NCBI GenBank assembly: GCA_905233515.1
Contig: CAJOEQ010000047.1
Location: 11,383 to 18,209, forward strand
Origin: an uncultured Synergistales bacterium
GTDB taxonomy: Bacteria > Synergistota > Synergistia > Synergistales > Aminobacteriaceae
Length of the DNA stretch: 6,827 nt
Reading direction: 5' to 3'
Notes under the pieces: model-generated
Told to the model about the DNA's origin: nothing
Databases searched by the model: none
The model's input: only the letters and a program-made list of their open reading frames with translations
Made by a program: the position numbers and the translations under genes
In this document: positions 1 through 6,509 of the stretch, piece by piece
Layout: each line of letters starts with the position of its first letter
Numbering within the stretch: position 1 is the first letter of the stretch

Positions 1-1263
1 TTAGAGATGTGGGGCGGAGCGACATTTGACTCAGCTATGAGATTTCTAGACGAAGACCCGTGGGAGAGATTGAGACTCATACGCGCAAGAGTTAAGAACG
101 CAAAATTACAAATGCTTTTACGCGGTCAAAATTTAGTCGGTTATCGTCATTACGCTGATGATGTAGTTCGCGAGTTCGTAAAAAAGGCCGTCGGAAATGG
201 TATAGATATAATTCGCTGCTTTGACGCACTTAACGACTTAAGAAATGTAGAAATCGCCGCCGATCAGGTCAAGAAAGAAGGGGCGCATTTACAGCTTTGT
301 ATGAGTTATACATTATCGCCGGTTCATACTCTTGACACATTTGCGAACATGGCAAAATCAATGGCAGAAATGGGCGCGGACTCAATAGCAATTAAGGACA
401 TGGCCGGACTCATTGGGCCGATTGACTGCGCTAAACTCGTGAAAGCAATCAAAGAAAAAGTTGATTTACCCGTCGAACTTCACAGCCATTATACAACTGG
501 ACTTGCGAGCATGGCCTATCTTTCAGGAATCGAAGCGGGCGCAGAAATCGTTGATACAGCAATTTCACCGTTTGCACTTGGAACGAGTCAGCCTCCTACT
601 GAGTCAATTGTTGCAGCTTTGGCCGGTTCTGAATATGACACGGGAATCAAAATGGATGATTTACTGCCGATTTGTTTACATTTCAAGAAATTACGCGAGA
701 AATATAAAAAATTATTGCCGGAAATTGCCGGAGTCGATATTAATATTTTGCGTTATCAGATCCCCGGCGGCATGTATTCAAACATGGTGAATCAGTTACG
801 AGAAATGAACGCGCTTGATAAATTAGAAGACGTGTTAAATGAAGTCCCAGTTGTCCGCAAAGCAATGGGATATCCGCCTCTTGTAACGCCGTCAAGCCAA
901 ATGGTAGGAACTCAAGCTACAGTAAACGTACTTAGAGGCCGTTGGAAGAGCTTCCCGAAAGAAATTCGTCAATATTTCCTCGGTTATTATGGTCAGCCGC
1001 CCGCACCGGTTGATCCTGAAGTGCAGAAACTTGCAATCGGTAACGAAGAGCCTATAACATGCAGACCCGGTGAAAAGATTGCCCCCGAAATGGAACAGGC
1101 ACGCAAAGACTGCCAACCTTGGGCGACTCAACCTGAAGACGCTTTAACGTGGATAATGTTCCCGCAGGTTGCAAAAGATTTCTTACCGAAAAAATACGCC
1201 CGCGCAAATAAACGCGATGTAGGACTTCAGGAACAGGCAGCCCCGGAGGCTTATCCGGCATAA
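1..1263 (+). CDS. Biotin-dependent carboxyltransferase subunit (OadA / PycB / transcarboxylase 5S family), 5'-truncated
   Basis: The reading frame is open from base 1 (the first codons read Leu-Glu-Met-Trp), so the gene begins upstream. Family members usually carry about 45 more residues here, including the TLRD motif that supplies a metal-binding Asp. The visible 420 residues contain the EMWGGATFD and FLDEDPWERLR signatures, the presumed carbamylated lysine in IAIKDMAG (codon 394-396) and the metal-ligand pair in ELHSHYTTG (His codons 481-483 and 487-489). The family moves a carboxyl group between carboxybiotin and pyruvate/oxaloacetate or a related acceptor. The protein ends in EAYPA with no C-terminal biotinyl domain and no AMKM-type biotinylation site, so a separate biotin carrier protein is needed. 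The exact reaction (oxaloacetate decarboxylase alpha, pyruvate carboxylase B or transcarboxylase 5S) cannot be decided from this fragment. Its stop overlaps the phoH start by one base. Confidence 0.93.
   Translation, partial: LEMWGGATFDSAMRFLDEDPWERLRLIRARVKNAKLQMLLRGQNLVGYRHYADDVVREFVKKAVGNGIDIIRCFDALNDLRNVEIAADQVKKEGAHLQLCMSYTLSPVHTLDTFANMAKSMAEMGADSIAIKDMAGLIGPIDCAKLVKAIKEKVDLPVELHSHYTTGLASMAYLSGIEAGAEIVDTAISPFALGTSQPPTESIVAALAGSEYDTGIKMDDLLPICLHFKKLREKYKKLLPEIAGVDINILRYQIPGGMYSNMVNQLREMNALDKLEDVLNEVPVVRKAMGYPPLVTPSSQMVGTQATVNVLRGRWKSFPKEIRQYFLGYYGQPPAPVDPEVQKLAIGNEEPITCRPGEKIAPEMEQARKDCQPWATQPEDALTWIMFPQVAKDFLPKKYARANKRDVGLQEQAAPEAYPA
1245..1249 (+). promoter_or_regulatory. Ribosome binding site of phoH, inside the carboxyltransferase gene
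   Basis: GGAGG lies 13 bases before the phoH ATG at 1263, longer than the 5-10 bases usually seen. The start overlaps the preceding stop (TAATG), so ribosomes finishing the upstream gene could also restart here by translational coupling. The ATG is supported by the family's typical short N-terminus. Confidence 0.6.
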
Positions 1264-2228
1264 TGGAAATTCCTTTATCGGGCGACGGGTTCGTTCAAGC
1301 TAGATTACTCGGTCAGAACGACGAAAATTTTAAGGCGATCGAATCCCGTTACCCTGTTACACTTTCAATTAAGGACGGGGCTGTTAGAATTAGCGGCCCT
1401 GATTCTGAACCTGTGCGAATCGTGGGACATTTAATACGTGAATTAGCTTCAGTTGCAGAGAAAGGCCACGAAATAAAAGAGTCAGACGTTAGGGCAGCAA
1501 TGGACTCACTTGCTGAAGGGCGGGAATTGAGACTTAACGAGCTTTATTCTGAAATTATCTGCACAACAGCGCGGGGCAAACCCATAAGAGCAAAGACTCC
1601 CGGTCAGCGCGCATATATTAAAGCAATTCGGGACAATTTTATTTTATTTGCAACTGGGCCGGCTGGAACTGGTAAAACTTATTTGGCCGTGTGTGAAGCT
1701 GTCTCAATGTTGAAGGCCGGAAAAGTTAATCGCGTTGTCTTAGTTCGTCCTGCAGTGGAAGCGGGCGAGTCTCTCGGTTATTTGCCCGGTGATTTGCGCG
1801 AAAAAATTGAGCCCTACGTCAGGCCGTTATATGATGCATTCTTTGATTTATTATCGCCTGAAAAATTTATGCGTTATGCTGATAAAGGAGTTATTGAGAT
1901 AGTGCCGCTTGCTTACATGAGAGGGCGGACTCTGAATGAAAGTTTTATAATTCTTGATGAGGCACAAAATACGACTCCCCGGCAAATGAAAATGTTTTTG
2001 ACTCGTTTAGGATTCGGCTCAAAGGCTGTAATAACGGGCGATATTACACAAGTTGATTTACCCGGCGGGACTGTTTCAGGACTTAGGAGCGTTAGAGAAA
2101 TTCTAAAGGGTATCAAGGGAATCGGCTTTATAGATTTAACTGATGCGGACGTTGTGAGACATGAAATAGTACAAAGAATCGTGCAGGCTTATGCAAAATA
2201 CGAGGCCGAGAATCAGGAGCGCAAATAA
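1263..2228 (+). CDS. phoH: PhoH family ATPase (YbeZ/PhoL-like)
   Basis: This is a cytoplasmic P-loop ATPase of the PhoH family, 321 residues, matching the usual length of about 320-350. Residues 1 to about 100 form the KH-like N-terminal domain of PhoH proteins (LLGQNDEN, VRISG). Residues from about 110 form the ATPase core: Walker A GPAGTGKT at 132-139, the family motif RPAVEAGESLGYLPGD, Walker B FIILDE at 228-233 followed by AQN, the ITGDITQVDLP segment, and the closing RHEIVQRIV around residue 299. All expected motifs are present, so it should be active. The family is tied to RNA metabolism and is often encoded next to YbeY, as here, suggesting a shared role in rRNA or ribosome maintenance; the precise substrate is not established from sequence. 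The stop is directly followed by the ATG of the next gene, indicating an operon. Confidence 0.96.
   Translation: MEIPLSGDGFVQARLLGQNDENFKAIESRYPVTLSIKDGAVRISGPDSEPVRIVGHLIRELASVAEKGHEIKESDVRAAMDSLAEGRELRLNELYSEIICTTARGKPIRAKTPGQRAYIKAIRDNFILFATGPAGTGKTYLAVCEAVSMLKAGKVNRVVLVRPAVEAGESLGYLPGDLREKIEPYVRPLYDAFFDLLSPEKFMRYADKGVIEIVPLAYMRGRTLNESFIILDEAQNTTPRQMKMFLTRLGFGSKAVITGDITQVDLPGGTVSGLRSVREILKGIKGIGFIDLTDADVVRHEIVQRIVQAYAKYEAENQERK
2215..2219 (+). promoter_or_regulatory. Ribosome binding site of the pgpH-like gene
   Basis: AGGAG lies 9 bases before the ATG at 2229 and within the last codons of phoH. It supports the chosen start and tight co-translation of the two genes. Confidence 0.7.
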
Positions 2229-4331
2229 ATGTATTTCGAGAAAAAAAATTTTTCCCAGCGCATAAATCTAAAAAATTTAACAAATTATGTAATTCCCGTA
2301 ATAGTTTTATTAATTGCCGGAGTCTCCCTCGTTCTCACTCAATGGGCAATATTAAGCCGGCGCGGTTATAGTTTCAAAGTCGGAGAACCTGCCCCCGAAA
2401 GTTATAGAGTAATTTCTCAAATGAGATTTGACGATCAGGACGCGGCCAAGACTCTCCGGACAATGGTAGGCGACAGCGTTGCAGGCGTTACAGTTCGTGA
2501 TTTATCGGCAAAAGCAAGACTTCAACGCAGATTAGACGCATTTATTGAATTCAAAGATTTAGACTCAGCGCGTAAATCTCCGTATGCTGCTAACATGAAT
2601 GAAGGACTAGTGCGGGCATTATTAAAACTTGACACAGAAGACAAAACAAGAATATTTAATCTCGCGAATAAAGTCGGAGCCGCTTATATTGACAGACTCG
2701 AGGCTGAAAAAGTCTACAGAGCTAATAATTTATTAATGTCCAAAATTTTATGGGAAGAAATTAATAAACTTGTATATACTCCGAGCGACGCAAATTTTAT
2801 ATATCAGATTTTAGCGGGATTAGGAAATCTTAATTTTAGAGTAGACGAAGATTTAACAGAAAGAGTCAAAGAGGCTGTAATTGATGAAGTCCCTGTAATT
2901 GATAGAAAATTAGAGCTGGGCGACGTTATTATAAATCGTGGTGATATAGTCAGCGAACAGACGGCGATTTTATTACGACTTCAGGGCTATACAGAAAATG
3001 CCTTCCCGATTTCTCAATTATGTGTAGTGCTGGCTTGTGTGATTGCATTACCCATTTGGCTGAATATCTTAAATCGAGGCTCAGGCGATAATAAACCTTC
3101 ATGGTGGTGCGCAATTTTCATAATAATTTCTGCGTGGATAAGTGAAACAATCTCGGCAAGACTGGGAATTTACGGCGCGGGGAGTTTAGCTCCTGTAGTG
3201 ATGGCTTATTTATGCACTCTTGATTATGCCGCATTTTGTCTAGCTTTTATTGCTTCAGCGTCAGGAGTATTTATAATAACCGGTCAAGCTATTTCTCATA
3301 CTATTTCACTTGCTATGCTTGCACTTACTGCGACTACATTAGGATTTTATTTACTGCGAAATCTTGAAGGCCGCCGGCATCTTACTCGAAGGGTTGCGCT
3401 GATGGCATTTATTTTGACTCTTGAGAGAATGTTAATTGAATATTTTCAAGGGACTCCGTGGGTTCGTGATAATTTTAGATTGTTTATTCCGCTCGGTGAA
3501 TTCTGGCAGATGGCAATTTTATATTTTATTGTTGAGGTCGGATTAAGTTGTTTCTTTGTGATGATTCTTCCGATTATCGAGCCTTATATTGACACGCTTT
3601 CAATTTTGAGTCTCCGTGAAGTAAGTTATCCGTCAAGTCCATTATTACGAGAATTGCAGAGAAATGCGCCCGGGACTTATCAGCATTCTTTGACTATAGC
3701 GACGTTAATAGAAGCAGTAGGCGCAAAATTAAGAATGGATATAAATTTACTGCGTGCAGGTGCTTATTATCACGATATAGGAAAATTGCGAAAACCTCAT
3801 TATTTTGTCGAGAATCAGGGCGGCGGCTTGAATGCTCATGACGAAATGTCCCCGATGTTAAGCTCAATGACAATAATTTCACATGTAAGGGACGGACTCG
3901 AACTTGCTTACGAGGCAAATTTACCGAAAAGAATCCGCGATTTTATAGCCGAACATCACGGTACAACTTGCACGAGATATTTTTATAATAAAGCCGTTGC
4001 AATGGGTGAAAATGTTGAGTGGTCTTCTTTCTGTTATCCAGGCCCCGCACCTCGTTCACGTGAGACAGCTTTATTAATGATCACTGATTCAGTTGAGGCA
4101 GCAGTAAGAGCCGCTAATATTCGAGAACTTGAGGCAGAAGACGCTAATAAAGGCGTTAACACAATCGAGAAAATTGTAAATCAAGTTGTAGCAAGCAAAA
4201 TAAATGAAAAGCAATTTGACAATGTAAATTTTACTCAGAAAGATTTTGCTATTATAAAAGAGACGCTCATAAATGTTTTAATTTCCATGTATCACACCCG
4301 AAAAGTAAAGAAGATTGAGCGCAAGAAATAA
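2229..4331 (+). CDS. pgpH: PgpH/YqfF-type 7TM HD-domain phosphohydrolase, probable cyclic-di-AMP phosphodiesterase
   Basis: This is a 700-residue membrane protein, close to the ~710 residues of the Bacillus and Listeria proteins. After a short cytoplasmic start there is one membrane helix (about 20-42), a large extracytoplasmic 7TMR-HDED domain (about 50-255), a bundle of hydrophobic helices between about 264 and 455, and a cytoplasmic HD domain (about 480-650). The HD metal-binding residues are visible: His486 in TYQHS, His515-Asp516 in YYHDIGK, His552 in ISHVRDG, His576-His577 in AEHHGT and Asp620 in ITDSVEA. Characterised PgpH proteins degrade the second messenger c-di-AMP to pApA, linking osmotic balance and the cell wall; that substrate is inferred here from family. 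The gene starts immediately after the phoH stop. The intact motif set argues for an active enzyme. A diadenylate cyclase is not present in this window. Confidence 0.93.
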   Translation: MYFEKKNFSQRINLKNLTNYVIPVIVLLIAGVSLVLTQWAILSRRGYSFKVGEPAPESYRVISQMRFDDQDAAKTLRTMVGDSVAGVTVRDLSAKARLQRRLDAFIEFKDLDSARKSPYAANMNEGLVRALLKLDTEDKTRIFNLANKVGAAYIDRLEAEKVYRANNLLMSKILWEEINKLVYTPSDANFIYQILAGLGNLNFRVDEDLTERVKEAVIDEVPVIDRKLELGDVIINRGDIVSEQTAILLRLQGYTENAFPISQLCVVLACVIALPIWLNILNRGSGDNKPSWWCAIFIIISAWISETISARLGIYGAGSLAPVVMAYLCTLDYAAFCLAFIASASGVFIITGQAISHTISLAMLALTATTLGFYLLRNLEGRRHLTRRVALMAFILTLERMLIEYFQGTPWVRDNFRLFIPLGEFWQMAILYFIVEVGLSCFFVMILPIIEPYIDTLSILSLREVSYPSSPLLRELQRNAPGTYQHSLTIATLIEAVGAKLRMDINLLRAGAYYHDIGKLRKPHYFVENQGGGLNAHDEMSPMLSSMTIISHVRDGLELAYEANLPKRIRDFIAEHHGTTCTRYFYNKAVAMGENVEWSSFCYPGPAPRSRETALLMITDSVEAAVRAANIRELEAEDANKGVNTIEKIVNQVVASKINEKQFDNVNFTQKDFAIIKETLINVLISMYHTRKVKKIERKK

Positions 4332-4353
4332 ATTTTTAAATATTTATTACATG

Positions 4354-4360
4354 AAAGAGG
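4354..4360 (+). promoter_or_regulatory. Ribosome binding site that fixes a TTG start for ybeY
   Basis: AAAGAGG ends 10 bases before TTG at 4371. The nearby ATG triplets at 4351 and 4385 are out of frame. The protein read from TTG begins with KLSLCIN, like the first strand of other YbeY proteins, so TTG is the best start. Confidence 0.75.
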
Positions 4361-4370
4361 TTAGTTATTC

Positions 4371-4871
4371 TTGAAATTATCTTTATGCATTAATACTCCC
4401 GAAGATTCCAGTAATAATAATTCTGAAAGCGACCCAGATATAAATTTTCAAGCGTTTGAAAGCGTTTTAGAGCAGGAATTATTAAATATTTATCCTGACT
4501 CAAAAAATTTTGAGAACGCGGAAATTTCTTTAACGTTTGTAGACTCTGACTCTATTCGTGAACTCAATAAAAATTATAGAAATATTGACGAGCCGACGGA
4601 CGTTTTGTCATTTCCTATGCTTGAGAATGAATCGGTTGGAATTCCTGAGCTTCCAGTTTTAGCACTGGGTGATATAGTAATTTGTCCTGAACAGGTTAAA
4701 CGCCTTCACCCTGAATTAAATTATAACGAGTCAATTTGCTTAATGATTGCACATTCATTTTTGCATTTACTGGGCTATGATCATGACACTCAAGAGAACG
4801 AGTCAATCATGTGGGAGCGTCAGGACATTATAACTAAAAAATTATTAGCTGCTAAATCCGGGAGGGCGTAA
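4371..4871 (+). CDS. ybeY: Endoribonuclease YbeY (rRNA maturation / ribosome quality control)
   Basis: YbeY is a small cytoplasmic zinc-dependent RNase needed for 16S rRNA 3'-end maturation and 70S ribosome quality control in bacteria where it has been studied. At 166 residues the protein has normal length. The family hallmarks are the central segment NYRNIDEPTDVLSFPM, the GDIVICPEQ strand, and the zinc motif H-x3-H-x5-H in AHSFLHLLGYDHD, with His128, His132 and His138. The start is TTG with a good ribosome binding site. The 39 bp after the pgpH-like gene are very AT-rich; I find no convincing terminator there, so the gene most likely continues the same operon. Its placement close to phoH and before a CorC-type gene matches the widespread ybeZ-ybeY-ybeX association. 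About 20 residues near the N-terminus (SSNNNSESDPD) are a low-complexity, poorly conserved stretch. Confidence 0.96.
   Translation: MKLSLCINTPEDSSNNNSESDPDINFQAFESVLEQELLNIYPDSKNFENAEISLTFVDSDSIRELNKNYRNIDEPTDVLSFPMLENESVGIPELPVLALGDIVICPEQVKRLHPELNYNESICLMIAHSFLHLLGYDHDTQENESIMWERQDIITKKLLAAKSGRA
4861..4865 (+). promoter_or_regulatory. Ribosome binding site of the CorC-like gene
   Basis: GGAGG overlaps the last codons of ybeY and lies 10 bases before the ATG at 4876, supporting this start and co-translation. Confidence 0.75.
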
Positions 4872-4875
4872 AAGA

Positions 4876-6171
4876 ATGCTCCTGATAATTTCGAGCTTTA
4901 TAATATTATTTCTCTTGTCAGCATTTTTCAGCGGTGCAGAGACTTCAATAACTGCAACAGGAACTAGCAAATTATTATCTCTTCAGGAACGCGGCAAATA
5001 TAGATTTCTTAATTCTACGTTTCAATGGCTCATAGATGACACTCAAGAGGCTTTACGGGTCTGCTTAATTGCAAATAACGTCGTAAATATCTCGTTAAGT
5101 GCTCTTGCGTCAAGTATTACTCTTGAAATTTTCGGAGTGGGCGGGGTTGCCGTTGTTGTGCCTATTCTCACAATTTTAATTGTAATATTCGGTGAAATTT
5201 TGCCAAAGAGTGCCGCGATGGTATATTCTGAAAAAGTTTTGATTTTTTCTGCGCCTATTTTAAGAGTGATTGCTTTCTTGATTGCTCCTATATCATGGCT
5301 CATGAAAAAATGTGTGTCATTTATCGGCGTATTATTTCATATGGATTTAGGAGCTCAGCAAGTTTTTATAACTCGTGATGAGATAGAACAATTTGTAAAA
5401 ATCGGTGAAGAGAGCGGCGCACTTGAGGCACGAGAAAGACGAATGATTGACGGAATTATTGACATTGACGAGACAAAAGTACATGAAATTATGATACCTC
5501 GTACTGACATGATAGCTCTTGAGGCTGATGAGTCGCTTGCTGAGGCCGTGAAATTATTTATTGAAGAAGGTCATTCACGAATCCCCGTCTATGAAGAAAG
5601 CCCGGATAATATTATAGGAATTCTTTACGTGAAAGACACTCTAAAAAATTTGCTGGATTCTGATTTGTCGTGTGAGGTCAGGACTCTTTTACGCAAGCCC
5701 ATTTTTGTACCTGAAACTATCAGAACCGCTGAAGTACTAGAAGCTATGAGGCGCGAACACATTCACATTGCTGTAATAGTCGACGAGTACGGCGGAGTCG
5801 CTGGAATCGTAACAATGGAAGATATTTTAGAGCAGATTGTCGGAGAAATTCAGGACGAATACGATCAAGAGACCCCGGAATTGCAGAAATTAGACGAGAA
5901 TACATATTTAGTACAGGGCAGCATGAGTCTTGAAAATTTGAGCGAGGCACTTGGAAGTGAATTCAAGAGTGAAGATGCTGAGAGTATAGGCGGGCTTGTG
6001 TTGACTTTATCGGGGAGTTTCCCGGAGACCGGCGAAATTTTTAAATACGGGGGCTGGCGTATCAAAGTCGAAGAGCTGGAAGAACACAGAATAACTCTTT
6101 TAAGACTCACGAGAATTAACGGATCAGAATCAGAAAATTTAAATCAAGACTCAAATAATCCCCCTGACTAA
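4876..6171 (+). CDS. CNNM/CorC (HlyC/CorC, YbeX/YfjD-like) membrane protein with DUF21, two CBS domains and CorC_HlyC domain
   Basis: This 431-residue protein is probably an inner-membrane Mg2+ (or other divalent cation) transporter or efflux factor. Residues 1 to about 190 are the DUF21/CNNM membrane domain: a first helix running into the signature AFFSGAETSITA, the ANNVVNI segment, a second hydrophobic block ending in FGEILPKSAAM, and a further block (FSAPILRVIAFLIAPISWL). Two CBS repeats follow, about 206-265 (MIPRTDM, SRIPVYEES, IIGILYVKD) and 270-328 (HIAVIVDEYGGVAGIVTMEDI), which in this family bind adenine nucleotides. Residues about 340-420 form the CorC_HlyC domain (SIGGLVLTLSGSFPETGE). 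Unlike the shorter soluble E. coli YbeX, it keeps the full membrane part. It begins 4 bases after ybeY. The older label hemolysin is historical and unsupported. A terminator overlaps its last codons. Confidence 0.94.
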   Translation: MLLIISSFIILFLLSAFFSGAETSITATGTSKLLSLQERGKYRFLNSTFQWLIDDTQEALRVCLIANNVVNISLSALASSITLEIFGVGGVAVVVPILTILIVIFGEILPKSAAMVYSEKVLIFSAPILRVIAFLIAPISWLMKKCVSFIGVLFHMDLGAQQVFITRDEIEQFVKIGEESGALEARERRMIDGIIDIDETKVHEIMIPRTDMIALEADESLAEAVKLFIEEGHSRIPVYEESPDNIIGILYVKDTLKNLLDSDLSCEVRTLLRKPIFVPETIRTAEVLEAMRREHIHIAVIVDEYGGVAGIVTMEDILEQIVGEIQDEYDQETPELQKLDENTYLVQGSMSLENLSEALGSEFKSEDAESIGGLVLTLSGSFPETGEIFKYGGWRIKVEELEEHRITLLRLTRINGSESENLNQDSNNPPD

Positions 6172-6197
6172 TAAAAGCAAGGGGGACAAATTTTTTT
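6159..6197 (+). terminator. Rho-independent terminator of the plus-strand operon, possibly bidirectional
   Basis: A 7-bp stem (TCCCCCT at 6159-6165 with AGGGGGA at 6180-6186) closes a 14-base loop. It is followed after CAAA by seven T at 6191-6197. The left arm encodes the last two prolines of the CorC-like protein and the loop contains its TAA stop plus a second TAA. Read on the minus strand the same hairpin is followed by TTATTTGA, a weaker T-rich run, so it may also end the convergent minus-strand unit. Confidence 0.8.
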
Positions 6198-6507
6198 ATA
6201 CTCGCTGGAGTCTCAATAAACGGGCACGGAGTTTTCTTGATTTTGCTGCTGAATTATAAGATTTATATTTAGAGACTTTGCGAGGTCTAAAATATTTCGG
6301 GAGTGAGTCTGAATTCTCTCGCGTTGGGTTTATTTCTTTAAGTTCTACTGTTTCGCCCCATTCCTTAGCACTCTCCATTATAAAAGATACTGCTTCAGCA
6401 AATTTGTGAGCTTGCTCGTGAATCTTCCATGCTTCAGGATCTGTATTACGGACATATTCCTCGTAATCTTCCCATGTGTTGACATCTTTTATGTCAGTTA
6501 TTGCCAT
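6196..6507 (-). CDS. Hypothetical protein, candidate antitoxin of the adjacent RelE/HigB-like toxin
   Basis: This 103-residue protein is not recognised with certainty. It starts 2 bases after the toxin gene's stop, has a strong AAGGAGG ribosome binding site inside that gene, and so is almost surely co-expressed with it; toxin first, antitoxin second is the HigBA order. Residues 1-60 are acidic (15 Asp/Glu against 6 Lys/Arg) and look helical (TWEDYEEYVRNTDPEAWKIH, then EQAHKFAEAVSFIMESAKEW). Residues 61-103 are strongly basic (14 Lys/Arg against 2 acidic), ending in SRKLRARLLRLQRV. The first half has the look of the segment before the helix-turn-helix in XRE-type antitoxins, but no HTH pattern follows in this frame, and I found none in the other two. 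It could be an unusual antitoxin with a basic nucleic-acid-binding tail, a decayed HTH antitoxin, or an unrelated small protein. The stop lies in the complement of the terminator's T run. Confidence 0.7.
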   Translation of the reverse strand: MAITDIKDVNTWEDYEEYVRNTDPEAWKIHEQAHKFAEAVSFIMESAKEWGETVELKEINPTRENSDSLPKYFRPRKVSKYKSYNSAAKSRKLRARLLRLQRV

Positions 6508-6509
6508 GA

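Noticed and set aside
461..790. Plus-strand 109-codon open frame overlapping the carboxyltransferase gene
   Set aside because: It lies wholly inside a strongly conserved gene in another frame, has no ribosome binding site and gives a low-complexity, unrecognisable protein.
892..1261. Two minus-strand open frames (892-1131 and 1052-1261) opposite the carboxyltransferase 3' end
   Set aside because: They are antisense to conserved coding sequence, overlap each other and encode no recognisable motif.
1913..2116. Minus-strand open frame opposite phoH
   Set aside because: It is antisense to the Walker B region of phoH; its openness follows from codon bias of the real gene.
3694..3918. Minus-strand open frame opposite the HD domain
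   Set aside because: It is antisense to the conserved metal-binding residues of the PgpH-like protein and has no motif or ribosome binding site of its own.
4315..4346. Possible internal promoter (TTGAGC, 16 bases, TAAATA) before ybeY
   Set aside because: The -10 match is only three of six bases and the region is AT-rich, so such matches are expected by chance.
4337..4346. Palindrome TAAATATTTA between the pgpH-like gene and ybeY as a terminator or operator
   Set aside because: It is a short, pure A/T palindrome with no loop or stable GC stem and no following T run.
5043..6110. Minus-strand open frames (5043-5303, 5744-5950, 5865-6110) opposite the CorC-like gene
   Set aside because: All are antisense to the DUF21, CBS and CorC_HlyC domains and encode no recognisable protein.
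6198..6360. Frameshift in the candidate antitoxin hiding a helix-turn-helix
   Set aside because: Both alternative minus-strand frames contain stops within about 10 codons after residue 48 and show no HTH pattern, while the open frame keeps codon use like its neighbours.
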